Positions 62,649-64,000 of a stretch of 64,000 nucleotides of DNA are shown piece after piece. The translations under genes were made by a program, and so were the position numbers. The stretch is from contig NC_066580.1 in NCBI RefSeq assembly GCF_024323335.1, positions 91,388,547 to 91,452,546 on the forward strand. The letters are read 5' to 3'. Under the pieces are notes generated by a model. It was given only the letters and a program-made list of their open reading frames with translations. It did not search any database and had not been told where the DNA came from. The DNA is from Lathyrus oleraceus. Lineage: Eukaryota > Streptophyta > Magnoliopsida > Fabales > Fabaceae. How positions within the stretch are numbered: position 1 is the first letter of the stretch; each line of letters opens with the position of its first letter.

Positions 62649-63019
62649 GAAGATTAAAGCATTATGTTTTATCTATGTTCTTGTTATGTGTTGTTCTGTT
62701 TTTAGTTATAGATTATGATTATGCTAATTATGTTTACCGTACACTTATTTTAATTCTGTCGTCATTATGTGCTTGAATGCTTATCTAATGATCACATAAT
62801 GTGTGTATGCTTGTCTACTTTTCTATTTCTTTAGTTTCTTCCTTTTTGCTAATGCCAAAGGGGGAGAAGACTTGTTTCTCTAATGGTTTCTCTATGCAGA
62901 ATTTTTTATGCCTCTCATTTAGGGGGAGTTCTTAAACTTAGGGGGAGAATCAAATTAGAGAAACTTCACTTTCAAGCATCTATCTCAAAATTGGTTGTCA
63001 TCATCAAAAAGGGGGAGAT
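62649..63019 (+). other. 3' untranslated region and polypurine tract, copy 2
   Basis: Near-identical to 59784-60142 apart from a 3-bp insertion (GTCGTCATT, near 62758) and a T/G change near 62906. It keeps the GGGGGAG motifs and the final AAAAAGGGGGAGAT before the LTR. Confidence 0.75.
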
Positions 63020-64000
63020 TGTAGAAGCAAGCTTCAATCCAAAAAGTATTTTGATGAAGACAACATGTATCAATGCAAAAAGAGAAGAGCTTCAAAGATA
63101 ATTCAAGCATCAAAGTAATCAAGCCACATATGCATGAGAAACATTTTGATCAAGCTTCTTTTTCAAGTCAACCGTTTGCAAGATTGTTGATTCACTTCTA
63201 AGGTATATCTAATTCACTCTTAGATTAGTATACAAGTGTTCAACAATCATGATCTGCATTTGCATTTTTAACATAACCATTTGTTAACATGTTGAAATGA
63301 AAGACACATTTCTCTTAAAGTATTTTTCTGCATTTCAACAGTGTTAACCGGTTAACCATATGGGTTAACCGGTTAACGGCCCAGTTTTTTGAAATTCTTT
63401 GTTAACGTTATACGCGTTAACCGGTTAACCCATTTGGTTAACCGGTTAACACTGTTCGTTTCAGTGAAAAATAATTTTCAGAAACTTGTACCTTTTCATC
63501 ATTTTTTATGAAAAATTTATACCTCTTTGAAAAGGTGTTTTGGCAATATAAATTCTTGAATTTTTAAAATGAATTTTCACCTCCAAGAATTTTCATAAAA
63601 ACTTAAGATAATCACTCTTTCATATTTTGTTCAATATTTCATAAAAGTGTTCATAATCAAATTTTCATCTCATTCCATTTTTTGAACACTTGTATATTAT
63701 TCATTGAGTGAATTATTTATCTAAGGAGAAGATCAATCAAGAGAAGATTGATAATACTACACTTTGTTAAAATCATCAAAAAGATTTATTTCTGTTTGAC
63801 TTGTGATCCAGGATTGTTGGACACAAGAGTTAGTGTTGAAGAGGATTGTTCTTCATACACTTGTTTACCTATAGGTTAGATAGTAAGCATCACCATTGGT
63901 GTGAGTAGGCTGTACCATAATTCTAACTATAGTGAAATCTCTTTCGAGTCGAAAGGGGAGTGGATGTACCTTCGGATTGTGAAGGGAACCACTATAATTT
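63020..64000 (+). repeat. Right LTR of the small element, truncated by the window
   Basis: Starts TGTAGAAGCAAGC and runs to the window end, co-linear with 60143-61123. The inverted repeat is at 63337-63377 and 63416-63456. Confidence 0.85.

Larger units (their letters stand above)
60143..64000 (+). mobile_element. Small LTR retroelement with a single ORF and no pol, right LTR cut by window end
   Basis: LTR (60143-61255), primer site, leader, ORF (61557-62648), 3' UTR with four GGGGGAG motifs, LTR from 63020. The internal region is only 1764 bp and contains no protease, RT, RNase H or integrase motif. Total length would be about 4 kb if the right LTR is full length. The primer site and purine tract are intact, so mobilisation by enzymes of an autonomous partner is possible. 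The partner is unknown; the GGGGGAG-rich end hints at SIRE-type copia. Confidence 0.8.

Overview
The window is plant nuclear DNA packed with retrotransposons, most likely from a large-genome legume of the tribe Fabeae (pea, vetch or Lathyrus). That placement is an inference. It rests on a complete 20.5-kb Ogre-type Ty3/gypsy element of the Tat lineage (4-kb LTRs, extra ORF1, tRNA-Arg-type primer site, internal intron, second RNase H), pieces of at least three more Ogre-like elements, and dense nesting. I see one ordinary gene: an AT-hook/PPC (AHL) transcription factor at 39392-40339, inside an AT-rich island at about 36.0-41.6 kb.

Layout. 1-5025: 3' part and LTR of an Ogre-like element (+). 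5026-5543, 26079-26808 and 35570 to about 36030: three pieces of one older minus-strand retroelement, split by two younger insertions. 5544-26073: Ogre element with 5-bp target duplication CATGG. 26814-35564: chromovirus of Tekay type on the minus strand with target duplication CCCTA and almost identical LTRs, the youngest insertion. 36031-41700: gene island. 41714-42777: TA microsatellite and the end of a plant-mobile-domain pseudogene (minus). 42778-45104: truncated Ty1/copia (minus), inserted at that pseudogene. 45385-47668: truncated L1-type LINE (minus), ending at a second TA microsatellite. 49350-50067: second truncated copia (minus). 50068-51370: 5' end of another Ogre-like element (+). 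51371-55810: Athila-like element (minus) with one ORF and no visible pol. 55811-58722: Ogre-like LTR (minus). 58723-64000: tandem chain of a small LTR element that carries a single ORF of unknown function and no pol.

How the parts work together. Within the Ogre element the order is LTR, ORF1, gag, protease plus a G-patch-like segment, intron, RT, RNase H, second RNase H, integrase, long 3' UTR, LTR. Removing the predicted intron brings protease and RT into one frame. Six in-frame stops interrupt the ORFs, so this copy cannot supply a full set of proteins. The Tekay copy has one visible frameshift between RNase H and integrase. The pol-less elements would depend on enzymes from elsewhere.

The most unusual signals are (a) the LTR-ORF-LTR-ORF-LTR chain at the right end, one of whose ORFs has borrowed its start from a neighbouring LTR, and (b) a recurring architecture in unrelated elements: a cluster of short palindromes just upstream of the likely TATA box. 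The palindromes have different sequences in each family (CATACGCGTATG, GTTAACCGGTTAAC, CACTTAAGTG, GGCGCC, CCTGTACAGG/CCATGCATGG).
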